Assembly (NCBI GenBank): GCA_022478985.1
Contig: JAKSZP010005578.1
Span: 1 to 64,000, forward strand
Direction: 5' to 3'
DNA: 64,000 bases
Source of the DNA: Massospora cicadina
Lineage: Eukaryota > Entomophthoromycota > Entomophthoromycetes > Entomophthorales > Entomophthoraceae
A program made the position numbers and the translations under genes. Below are positions 55,203 through 64,000 of the stretch, in pieces. Positions within the stretch are counted from its first letter, which is position 1; the number at the start of each line of letters is the position of its first letter. Under the pieces are notes generated by a model. The model worked only from the letters and a program-made list of their open reading frames with translations, had not been told where the DNA came from and did no database searches.

Positions 55203-58200
55203 ATGGGGGAAACCTTCAATTTAGGGACGTTGAATATCGCTGGACTCAAGGCCTCGCCATCCCGGGCTAGGAAACTGAGTTTTTTACAACAAAATTTACC
55301 CATGGATATCCTGGCCATCCAGGAGTCCCACTGTCCACGAGGTTCCGAGGAGGCTTGGAAAACAATGCTCCTCCCATCCCTATCCTTTTGGTTGAAGCAC
55401 TGTGGGGTGCTAATTTGGAAAAATAATTTTTCAAAATTTTTAACATCAGAAACCTTCCTCAATGGCTGAGTCCTCGTTGTCACTTTTTCATGGGCTGACA
55501 TGGTATATGCTATCATCAACATCTATGCCCCAAACGGTGCATGAGAGCATCAGAAATTTTTCTCATCAGTCAAATCCCTCCTGCTACCCTCAGACCCTTT
55601 TGTAGTTGGCGACATGAACTGTTGGCTAAACACTCCAATGGACTGGTGGCCTTCCTCTTCCCATGCCCCCCAGGGCCACATTGAACTTTGCATTCTAAAA
55701 GCCACCCTTGGGTTAATGGATGCACTGCCGTGGCAAGCCCCACTTCTTGAGAACATGATGCGCCCCCATGTCCACAATGGCCAATTAAGGTCTATGTCCC
55801 GCATCAACCTTATCCTTACACCGGCGAAATTCCAACCCCACATATCCCACTTTAAAACAACAAAAATAGAATTCTCCAACCATCGACTGGTCTCAATAAC
55901 CTACCACCTACCTGTCACAGCTGCTAAGGCCCCACATTGGTGCAAAATCCGCCCCCCACGCTCACATTGCTAGGATTTTCCATGTGGGTGGAATCAGCAA
56001 CTTTGGCAAAAGAGTTTGTTGCACCATTTTGTGTGGACCCCATTTCCACATGGGCAACTTTCAAAGAAGATACCATCTGCCAATCTCGCCACCTCTCCTA
56101 TAGATGCTCACAAGCCACATCGGCTGTCATTTCATATGCTCTGGCAGAGTTGGCACACCTGGATTCCAACATTCCAGCTACAGGATACAGCTCTGCATGG
56201 GGCTGGAAGTGGGTGGAGGCAGCCGCCCACCTCAACATGCTCAAAAGGCAACACAAACATTGGGTTTGTGTTCAGTACAGGGCCAAATGCATCACAAAAG
56301 GTGACAAGTGCACTGCATATTTTTTAAAAAAAAAATTTGCACCATGCCAGAGTGTGGCCTGCACACAGGTGTGAAGATCGGATGATTCCATTGTGGATGT
56401 GCCAGCCAAAGTGGCAATCAAAAAACAAAAGTATTACTCTGAGCTGTACCAATCTGATCCAATTCAGCCAGCCAAAGTGGCAGAATTTCTTGACTGAGCC
56501 CACATCTGCACCATTTCCCAATACCTGGAAATAATGAATTTGATTACTCCGAATGAATTATGGACAGCCATTTGTGGTGCACCAAACTGAAAATGCCCAG
56601 GCCTGGATGGCATTCCATATGAATTCTACAAAAAGTATTTCAAATATATATCCCCACTACTGTTGGCCTCACTTAACCAGAGCCTTTTGGAAACGCGCCT
56701 CCTGCCAGGAGGACAAGAGGCCTTCACCATCACACTCTTCAAGAAAGGGGACAAGCTAGACTTAGCCAACTGGCGCCCCATTTCTTTAACTAACATGGAT
56801 ACAAAAATTTTAACAAAAATCATGGCTAACCATTTAGGGATTGTAGCATCTGCCACCATCTCCCCAGAACAATTCAGTTTCATACCCAGAAGGTCAATTT
56901 GGGACAACATGCACTCTGTGGCCAACGCGTGCCAGTCCACAGCCTCTGGGGCACTTGCATTCTTGGACCAACAGAAGGCCTATGATAGAGTAAATTGGGA
57001 ATACCTCAGGGCCTGCCTCCATCAATTCCGCTTACCCTCTCGCTTCATCAACTGGGTGAAGCTGCTCACAGAATCTGCAACAATGGCAGTACGTGGCCCT
57101 GGCTTCCTAATAGAAGTAGTCCGCCCTCAAAGGGGCTTGCAACAAGGGGACCCCCTTAGCCCACTCTTATATAACTTCAGCCTTGACCCACTACTTCGAA
57201 ACGTGAATGCCCAACTCACTGGGGTCCATGTGCCAGGCTAAGCCCCAGTCAAGATGATGGCGTTTTCAGATGACTGTGTGGTTGGGGTGTTAAATAATAA
57301 AGATGCACGCGCACTTGAAGCTCTCATCCAGTAGTATTCCCAGGTAAGTAACGCTGCACTGAACGCCTCCAAAACTGAAATCATCCTCCTTGGTCAGTAT
57401 CAAAACTGCTGGGCCCCTGCAACCAGTGCCCAGCCCAGCACATCTGCTCACAAACGCGCTCGCCCTCCCTGCTCACCCCACTGGTGCTCCCCTTTGTGCC
57501 ACGCCTTACCATAGGGCCAGTCCGCCATCTGGGCGTGTGGGTGGAGGCAGGCGGATATGCATCAGCAGTAATGGAGAGTCATATTCTAGACAACGTGATG
57601 AAGCGCATCGCCTCCCTCAGAGCCCACCCTACTTCCCTTACTGGCAGGGTCGTTTTGGCCAACTCTATGCTCCTCTCCAAAGTCTGGTTTGGAGCCCACG
57701 CCATCCCCTTCTCCCCAAGCTTCTTCAAATCCTTGCATGCCCTGCTGCAAGGATGGCTATGGTCAGGCCGCCCTCCACCAGTATGGTTAGAAGTCATGTT
57801 TGGCCCTCATCAGCATGGTGGCATGGGCCTGCTTGACTTCAGAGCCCATGCAGCCAAGATCTTGGGTACCTGGATTGTGGCCATCACCGCCCCTACACTC
57901 CCCTACCAACACTGGTCTCGTGCAGCCTGCTCCAACTTCTCCCGCGCCTTGGGCCTCAACAATCCATCAAACCCCCACTCCCTGATGAAATACCAGGCTT
58001 TGCACCCATTGGCCACAGGTCCTCACGGTACTAAAACCCACTACAAATTAATCCTACTCTCCATGTGGAGCGCTGAGTGGATAATTTGTATTAGTGGACA
58101 TACAAACTGAAGAGGCCGCCCCTCTCCTCAGTTCACACAAGAGGTACAGGGGCTACCCAACCATGATGGCGTGATCCCCATACGGCCCCATGTCCTATCC

Positions 58201-58820
58201 AGGGTGGACTACCTGGACATGATGGACATCCCTTACTCCATTGAGACCCAAAAAACCATCTGGAAATACGCTCACCATCCTCTGTTGCAGCCTCAAATCT
58301 GCTCCCATGTGTGGCGCTGCCTGATGCGGGTGTACCATACAGCTGAGCGCTCTAACGCTTTACACTCATCCTGCGTCATGTGTGGCCAGTATGGAATGCT
58401 GTTCCACCGCCTGGAGAAGTGTCCTACCTCTAAAGTGATATGGCGCGAAGCTCAACGTTTACTGGGCCAGAATCAAACACATCCCTTCAGTCTGTCAAGA
58501 GATATGTTTGCTTTATCAATGGCCTCCCCCTTTCACCCTCCCTCCATGCTCTGGTGGTTACAATTGCCATGTGGACCATCCACACAATTGTCTTGGATGC
58601 CATCACAGGCTCCATCTCCACCCTCCCAGAAGCTGTCCACAGATTCCAGTCTCATTTGGTGGACCACTTTCAAGTGTGGATGTTTGGATACCTCCCACCA
58701 TGTTGCCAACAGCTGGTATCCTCCTGGTTCCCAGTTTGGTTCATCAAATCAGACCCCTTCCTCCACATGTGTTCAATTGTGGCTATGGCCCCTTCACGCG
58801 TTCCCTCCCCTTCCCCATAA
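55203..58820 (+). pseudogene. LINE-C ORF2 (EN-RT), broken
   Basis: ATG at 55203, 6 bp after the ORF1 stop, begins MGETFNLGTLNIAGLK. EN: IQESHCP, VGDMNCW, SRINLILTP (Asp replaced by Asn) and FSNHRLV (SDH changed to SNH). RT from about 56560: NWRPISLTNMDTKILTKI, FLDQQKAYDRVNW, QGDPLSPLLYNFSLDPLLR (56663-57241 open), catalytic FSDD at 57263-57274. The connector 57484-58110 is open, then the zinc motif CVMCGQYGMLFHRLEKC (about 58375). The last frame ends near 58820 (LWTIH-type tail). Stops or shifts near 55467, 55541, 55970, 56374, 56590, 57241, 57334 and 58110. Confidence 0.85.
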
Positions 58821-58968
58821 GTGGCGTTCCCGCTGGCAACAAGAGATAGCATCGCTTCTATGGGGTGCCTTCCCTGTTACTAAGTGTTGTCTCAGTTGAG
58901 TCAATTTTGGAAGTGTCCATCCCATGGTCGGCCTTCCCGCAATAAATTTAAAATATTGAGGAAATCAA

Positions 58969-59160
58969 TTTTATTAAAAATAACAATTTAGTCAGCCAAA
59001 AAACCCTGGCCAACTCTCAGTGGAACTCCACAAATCAGAGCAACATTTTTAAAAAAATTATTTTGGTAAATAGCACAAAGTTGGGAAATCCAATTCCTCC
59101 AACCTCATGGCCTATTCCAGGGCATCCATCAAAGGGTTCACCCCCATACTCATCTAATCC
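58969..59160. other. Short spacer
   Basis: Flank of the LINE-C target site. No feature seen. Confidence 0.4.
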
Positions 59161-59470
59161 CATTCAAGCACCTACGTGGGGAAACCCCTTTTAGGCGTGG
59201 CTGAGGTCCCCCAAGGTGCAATATTTTTAGCAAAAGGGGATTGGCTAGGATATATTAAGTTTTTACCTCATGTGTACGTCTTGCCACAAAATAATCCCCC
59301 ATTTGTCATCCAGCCTAAAGGAAGCGAGATCTTTGGAGCTTTGATAGGCTAGATTCACATATTACCAAAATTTGGAAATTACCAAGCCATACAAACGTCA
59401 AGCCTTGACGTTTTAAACACCTTTATTGATGTTAAAGTGATACTCTCTTTTACCCCTGTGTGGCACCTAT
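59161..59470 (+). pseudogene. Unidentified coding relic
   Basis: One frame stays open for about 100 codons apart from one TAG: TYVGKPLLGVAEVPQGAIFL, GDWLGYIKFLPHVYVLPQNN, PFVIQPKGSEIFGALIG, stop, IHILPKFGNYQAIQ, then SLDVLNTFIDVKVILSF. Composition looks protein-like. It starts near the LINE-C 3' TSD and continues into AT-rich DNA, so it may be an exon-like or gene fragment. I recognise no family. Confidence 0.25.
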
Positions 59471-60479
59471 TAAAAATGATAAATTTAAACTTTTAGTTGT
59501 TTTCTTATTTATTATTATTTTCCTATCAGTGGTGAGTAAAGCCCCTGATTTATATTGTTGGATTTATGGCAGCAAGCACTAGCGAGCTGATTTCAAAGCC
59601 AAAAATCCAACAACCATCTCTCAGTTATAAATGCTGCTATTTATTATTATTATTTATAATTAGTCTTTATACCTTATTATAAGTTTTAACTTTTGCATAA
59701 ATTTTTTACTATCATTTTCTTAACAACAATTACATTGTCACTGAAAATGGCCTAAATTTCATTAAAAAGTTATGGTCCCTTTGTTGCAGTATTCTATATG
59801 TAGAAAATGATAACATATTAGTATTTCCTAACTTTTGACTATATCACTTCATGTTATCACCATAATATCTTGAAAAAAAGCCTCAATTATATAATGATAC
59901 ATAATTTTTAAAACTCCAGTAACACCACTAAAGATATTTTTAAAAAATTAAATGTATCAGGATTTTTTAGTGAAGGTGACTCCTTGCATCTTTCCTCAGC
60001 CAATACTAAAAGAAAAACAAACTGGGTGATAAGTATGCTGATGATATAACCTACTTTATTCATCAAAACTACAATAAGCATAATATTCTTTAGTAGCCAG
60101 CTTTAAGTTTATATAAGGTATCAGAATATGTAACCCTCCTTGCATCACTTAAGCCTAAAACAGATACAGAGCAATGTTTTTTTAACCTTTACATTCCTTA
60201 ATTTACTTCATTAAAACACCCAATGCAATTATTTTAAAATTTATTAATGATTTTAGATCAGATCTTATTCTAGTATGATTATTATCCAAGATGGAATAGA
60301 AGCCTTATATTAAAAATTTGTCTCTCTGATAACTAATAAAATGATAGTAAAAAGAAATATTTAGTTTTGGCTTGGAAAAAAAGAATAGAGATTTAAACAT
60401 TGCAAAAAATATACTGTTAAGAATAGCCATGTGCTAAGTTTATAACTATGCTCTTTAGTGTGGTTTCATTTTTTTGCAT
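59471..60479. other. AT-rich spacer
   Basis: No convincing gene. A short YADDITYFI (about 60029-60055) recalls an RT catalytic box but lacks supporting motifs. Confidence 0.35.
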
Positions 60480-60484
60480 AAAAA
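60480..60484 (-). terminator. Pol III T-run terminator for tRNA-Ile
   Basis: TTTTT on the minus strand, 20 bases after the tRNA discriminator base, fits a Pol III stop. Confidence 0.6.
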
Positions 60485-60504
60485 GTAATTTTAAGGTCTT
60501 ACTA

Positions 60505-60596
60505 TGCTCCCGGCGGGGATCGAACCCGCGACCTTCGCGTGACTAAAGTATATATTAGATATAAGCACGACGCATTGACCACTTTGCTACGGGAGC
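60505..60596 (-). tRNA. tRNA-Ile (anticodon UAU) with a 19-nt intron
   Basis: Full cloverleaf on the minus strand. Acceptor GCTCCCG/CGGGAGC with discriminator A (60505), D stem GCA/TGC, anticodon stem TCGTG/CGCGA (one G-U pair), T stem GCGGG/CCCGC with loop TTCGATC. The anticodon TAT is at 60563-60561. An intron of 19 nt (60559-60541) follows A37, the canonical position. The mature tRNA has 73 nt without encoded CCA. The internal A box (TAGCAAAGTGG) and B box (GGTTCGATCCC) are intact, so it should be active. The anticodon arm closely resembles yeast tRNA-Ile(UAU). Confidence 0.97.
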
Positions 60597-61265
60597 TTGT
60601 TTAAATTATATTAAAAATAAATTTGTGGTTTTTGGCTTTTAAATGGCTAATTTACTTATATCACAGCTGTTTACCTATATATTAAATTGGTAAAATATCT
60701 GAATTTATTTAAAGGTGAAATATTTATTATGCTTTATCAATTAATTACTTTTAAGATAGGTACTAGAAAAGAACAATCTTAAATGAACTTAACACTGCCT
60801 CAATATTGTTTATACTTTTTTATAAGCTATAGAAAGCAAGAATTTTAGCATATGTAACTAACACTTAATAGAGGCAGAATATATTTTAGTGCAAAATTAA
60901 TGGTAAAAATAATTTCTTAAAAACTATTATTTATCAAAGTATAGTTAAAAAGTATAATTTAAAATTCCATTTGCTAGTATATTATCTTAGCTACTCAACA
61001 ATATAAACTCACTAAAATTGGTTATCTAGAAATTATAGCCTGATAATCATAAAACTCGCTACCCTGGATGTTTTCCCTAAACATATGCTAATTAACATAT
61101 AGCCTAAATACATAAGTTATTTTCAAACTATCACTTCTATTATAGTTATTTCAATATATATACTACAATATCCATTTTGACACAGTTTAAATATAAAATT
61201 GTATTAAAAGTATTATATATAAAGCTATATTTTTAATAGGTATAAATTCAATTGCTATTTGTTTT
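60597..61265. other. AT-rich spacer
   Basis: 5' flank of the tRNA gene; no feature seen. Confidence 0.4.
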
Positions 61266-61545
61266 TTGGGAAAGATACACCAGTGGTATAATATGTACCC
61301 TCTACCACTGCCTCCCCAAGCTCAATCCTGGTTGATGAACTGTGGGCAGAGGACAATTATGACTGTGTTGGCGTTACACACTAATGCCCTGAACTGAGAA
61401 AGCAGATAGCAATGGCAGTCCATGGAGTTCCTGGCCTATCATATGCCATGCATGGAGGTTTTCCAGGTTGTATCCTCCTTTCCCATTCATTTGATTTCCC
61501 CTTAATTGATGCAGTATCATTCAGGTTGGCCCATCTCAAATAAAA
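61266..61545 (+). repeat. Possible tRNA-derived SINE or tRNA relic
   Basis: A GC-richer island in AT-rich DNA. TACACCAGTGG (about 61276-61286) resembles a Pol III A box and AGCTCAATCC (about 61318-61327) a B box, about 40 bp apart. A non-tRNA body follows and ends near TCAAATAAAAATTT. Box matches are imperfect, no TSD was found and there is only one copy in this window. Confidence 0.3.
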
Positions 61546-64000
61546 ATTTAAATTGTTATTTGTTTTCAAAGGATTCTTAATTTTATACATGAAGTCATTA
61601 TGAAGGATTGTAATTTACTAAGTAGTATAAGCTTTATCTATTGGTAATTTAAGGGAATTTACCATTATACCAGAAATTACTTTTATACAAGGGGAAGCTT
61701 TAATGAAATAGTCAGAATTCAAAATCTAATATAACTTTACTATAGATAATTAATAGTTAAAGCAGTGTATTCTTGGAGGTAGGGACATGAAAAATAATCC
61801 TTGTAATTGGAGCTCATAATTCATTAAAAGTTACAAATTACAAAGTATGCAAATCTGTTCTTTAAAATTATCCTAACCAGATAGGTTAATACTAAAGTAT
61901 TTTAGAAAGGTTGTCAGTGTAAAAATTATTAAACTAGTTTTGGACATTATTTGCCATTTAATTAATATTAATAGGGACCTTGGACTTATTACTAAGAGAT
62001 ATGTTCCTGGAATCACCAGGTATAGCTATCACAAAAAAATAATATCATGAATTTCTTTGGTAAGTTTTTCATTTATAGAAGCAGAGAAACTCAAATCCCA
62101 AATAATGATAACATTATAAGTGTTATCCATATTTATCAATCTTTAATTGCTTGAGTATAAGAAATAGACGTTTAAAATATACATAAGATCCTAATCATGT
62201 TTTTCTTTCCATCCCTAACTTCTGTACTTCTATAGACTCTCATTAGGAAAAGACTGATAAACATCAATCATATCAACAATTATAATTTTAAAAATTAATA
62301 CCACTTTCTATAAACTAGCAACTTTTGTCTCTCACAATAGAAACCTTTTCTTCTTACACTTGAAAACCCTTTAACTTTTTACTAACTAGTATTTATGGCA
62401 TGGCATTTCCTCATCTTTTTCTTCAAAGTGCTATAATATCCTTTCTGAGTCCCTAAGACTTGTTTCTAGTGGTTATGTTCATAATTTTAACTTTTATGAA
62501 CAGCCAGATTATTTATCTTGTATGATAAAATTAGTGTTAAGAACATGAGTAAAGGAATTTATTCCTGTAACACATATAAGTGTATACAATATAGTATATA
62601 AATAAATTTTAGATACAAATAGTATATAATATTTCTTATAAAAGTATAACAATGTAACTCATTCACAAGTATAATAATATTTATACTATAATAAACTATT
62701 TTTTTGGTAATTTCTTCACTGATTAAGATTTATAAAAGAGGTGGATGCCATAGTTGTCAGTGCAGAGCCTAGCACATGAAAAACCAAGAGATAGTCAATT
62801 TTTCCATAAAATCTGACATGTTTAAAGTGAGATGAAAATCTGATAATTTTAATTTGAAGTCTTTTGTAAAATGATCAACTCAAACCTTATTATGGTTCAC
62901 AGTTATTCACAGGTCATTGAGAGTGGGCCCCAGAGGAGAATAATTCCGCCACTACAAGGATGATCAAGAAAGAGTGGGGCTAAGTGCATTTGGAGAATTA
63001 TATAACCATGGACAGCTAATGATGATATTTTGTGGTCAATAAATTATATAGAAGTAAGTTCCAATAAATATTTAATACTTTTATATATTTGTGTCATATA
63101 ACTACATAGGAATACAAACTACATTTATATTATCTCTTTTTGAAATGACACACTAAAGTTCCCCACTCCCAGATGTGGACATAGGAAACCTGACAACATG
63201 TTAGAAACCCCTTACATGATCCTTATCCTTAACACTAATATCCAATGACAGAACCGCTAGTTTGATAGACCTGACAGAGTTAAATTAAATATAGTGTTTA
63301 TTCCTTTTCAGGGTTTTAATTAACTAGCTTCACCTCTGTCAATTACATAGTGTAACTTCCCCCTGTTATACTGGACCTTTCACTCCAGTTTATCAAGTCC
63401 AAGGATTAACATCTTAGACTAGCAAAGTAAATAATGCCTATGACAATATTCAGAAGAAAATCCGACTACCAGCCTTAAGGTTGAAGTTTGTTATTACCCT
63501 TTTCACATTAATTGGGTTGTCAGTTGAGGGCTTCTATTATCAATAAGTAAGTTATTCCAATCAAGTTTTTTACTAAATTATTGTCAACCAAATTATAGAA
63601 TTATCAGCATGGAGGTGGCAGATGCCATTACTTGATAGAGTTGACTATCTTCAGGCTTTAAGTTAATTCTTCTTACATGCTTTAGTAGTATCTATCCCTT
63701 GGTTATCCTACCTTGGATATTCAAAACCTATTACTAGATCAGTACAATCTATATGTTCAACGGTAATATTTTATTGCTTGTATGGTGTTTCCATCAGTGG
63801 ATCAGTTTAGGATGTATAATAGATTTGATCATAAACCTGATGTTGTCAAAATTTACTAAAACAGTTCTTAAAAATAATAAGTTTACATAAAGAAAGATGT
63901 TACTTTTTAAATTATAAATTGTGAGCAACTATGATGCAAAAAACAGATGTCAATTTATAGTGCTTTAGTTTTTATTTTGGATTCTGAGATGTTGTAGTAA
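61546..64000. other. AT-rich sequence without recognisable genes
   Basis: Stops are dense in all frames and no repeat shared with the rest of the window was recognised. Confidence 0.4.

Larger units (their letters stand above)
53689..58951 (+). mobile_element. LINE-C, full-length L1-like LINE, same family as LINE-A
   Basis: 5.26 kb with a 17-bp TSD AATATTGAGGAAATCAA (53672-53688 and 58952-58968). A 94-bp 5' UTR, ORF1 (53783-55196), 6 bp, ORF2 (55203-58820), then a 3' UTR ending CATGGTCGGCC, TTCCCGC, AATAAATTTA. Length, order and tail match LINE-A. Less decayed and richer in GC than LINE-A. Confidence 0.93.

Noticed and set aside
60029..60055. YADDITYFI reading, like an RT catalytic box
   Set aside because: No RT motifs before or after it in any frame. 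The sequence is AT-rich and the match is short, so chance is likely.
1..64000. CRISPR arrays, bacterial operons or phage modules
   Set aside because: No regularly spaced short repeats, no ribosome-binding-site-led gene strings and no phage genes; all content is eukaryotic repeat sequence.

Overview
The window looks like repeat-filled eukaryotic DNA, most likely fungal. No host protein gene can be supported. The one certain host gene is an intron-containing tRNA-Ile(UAU) at about 60.5 kb, whose anticodon arm closely resembles that of yeast tRNA-Ile(UAU). Nearly everything else is transposable elements lying in AT-rich spacer. The species cannot be named from the sequence.

Layout, left to right. 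(1) 453-5722: LINE-A, a full-length L1-like non-LTR retrotransposon flanked by target-site duplications (TSDs). (2) 5.74 to about 12.26 kb: a decayed Ty3/gypsy element with a GC-rich 0.82 kb insert, followed by two minus-strand gypsy fragments (12.26-16.3 kb). (3) 17.7-19.57 kb: H1, a 1.87 kb retroposon that encodes a gag-like protein but no reverse transcriptase. (4) 22.3-42.1 kb: a nest of elements. An outer gypsy is interrupted by a tiny-core LTR element (24888-28956) that itself carries H2, by a second, nearly complete gypsy (31089-39275), and by a 585 bp mariner (39467-40051). (5) 42191-48640: LINE-B (minus strand), GC-rich, with an 806-codon open stretch covering the RT core and a 378 bp in-frame tandem duplication in ORF1. 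(6) 48.99-50.08 kb: two 5'-truncated LINE tails in opposite orientation. (7) 51221-53092: H3. (8) 53689-58951: LINE-C, the same family as LINE-A. (9) 59-64 kb: AT-rich DNA with the tRNA gene, an unidentified coding relic and a possible SINE.

The least expected content is the H family. H1, H2 and H3 are all about 1.87 kb. Each encodes an N-terminal region resembling LINE ORF1, a CCHC zinc knuckle and a C-terminal domain I do not recognise, with no EN or RT. H2 and H3 have clear TSDs. All three end in a block shared with LINE-A and LINE-C (a CCCCTGGTC-like core followed by an AATAAA-type end), so they probably borrow the LINE RT by tail mimicry while still encoding their own gag-like protein, comparable to mammalian HAL1. 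A second tail type (GGTTGGGACC, TAGTGCT, then A's) links LINE-B, two 5'-truncated LINE copies and two very short stubs.

None of the element genes is fully intact. Insertion points were set from TSDs and from empty-site comparison where possible; boundaries of the older gypsy relics are approximate.
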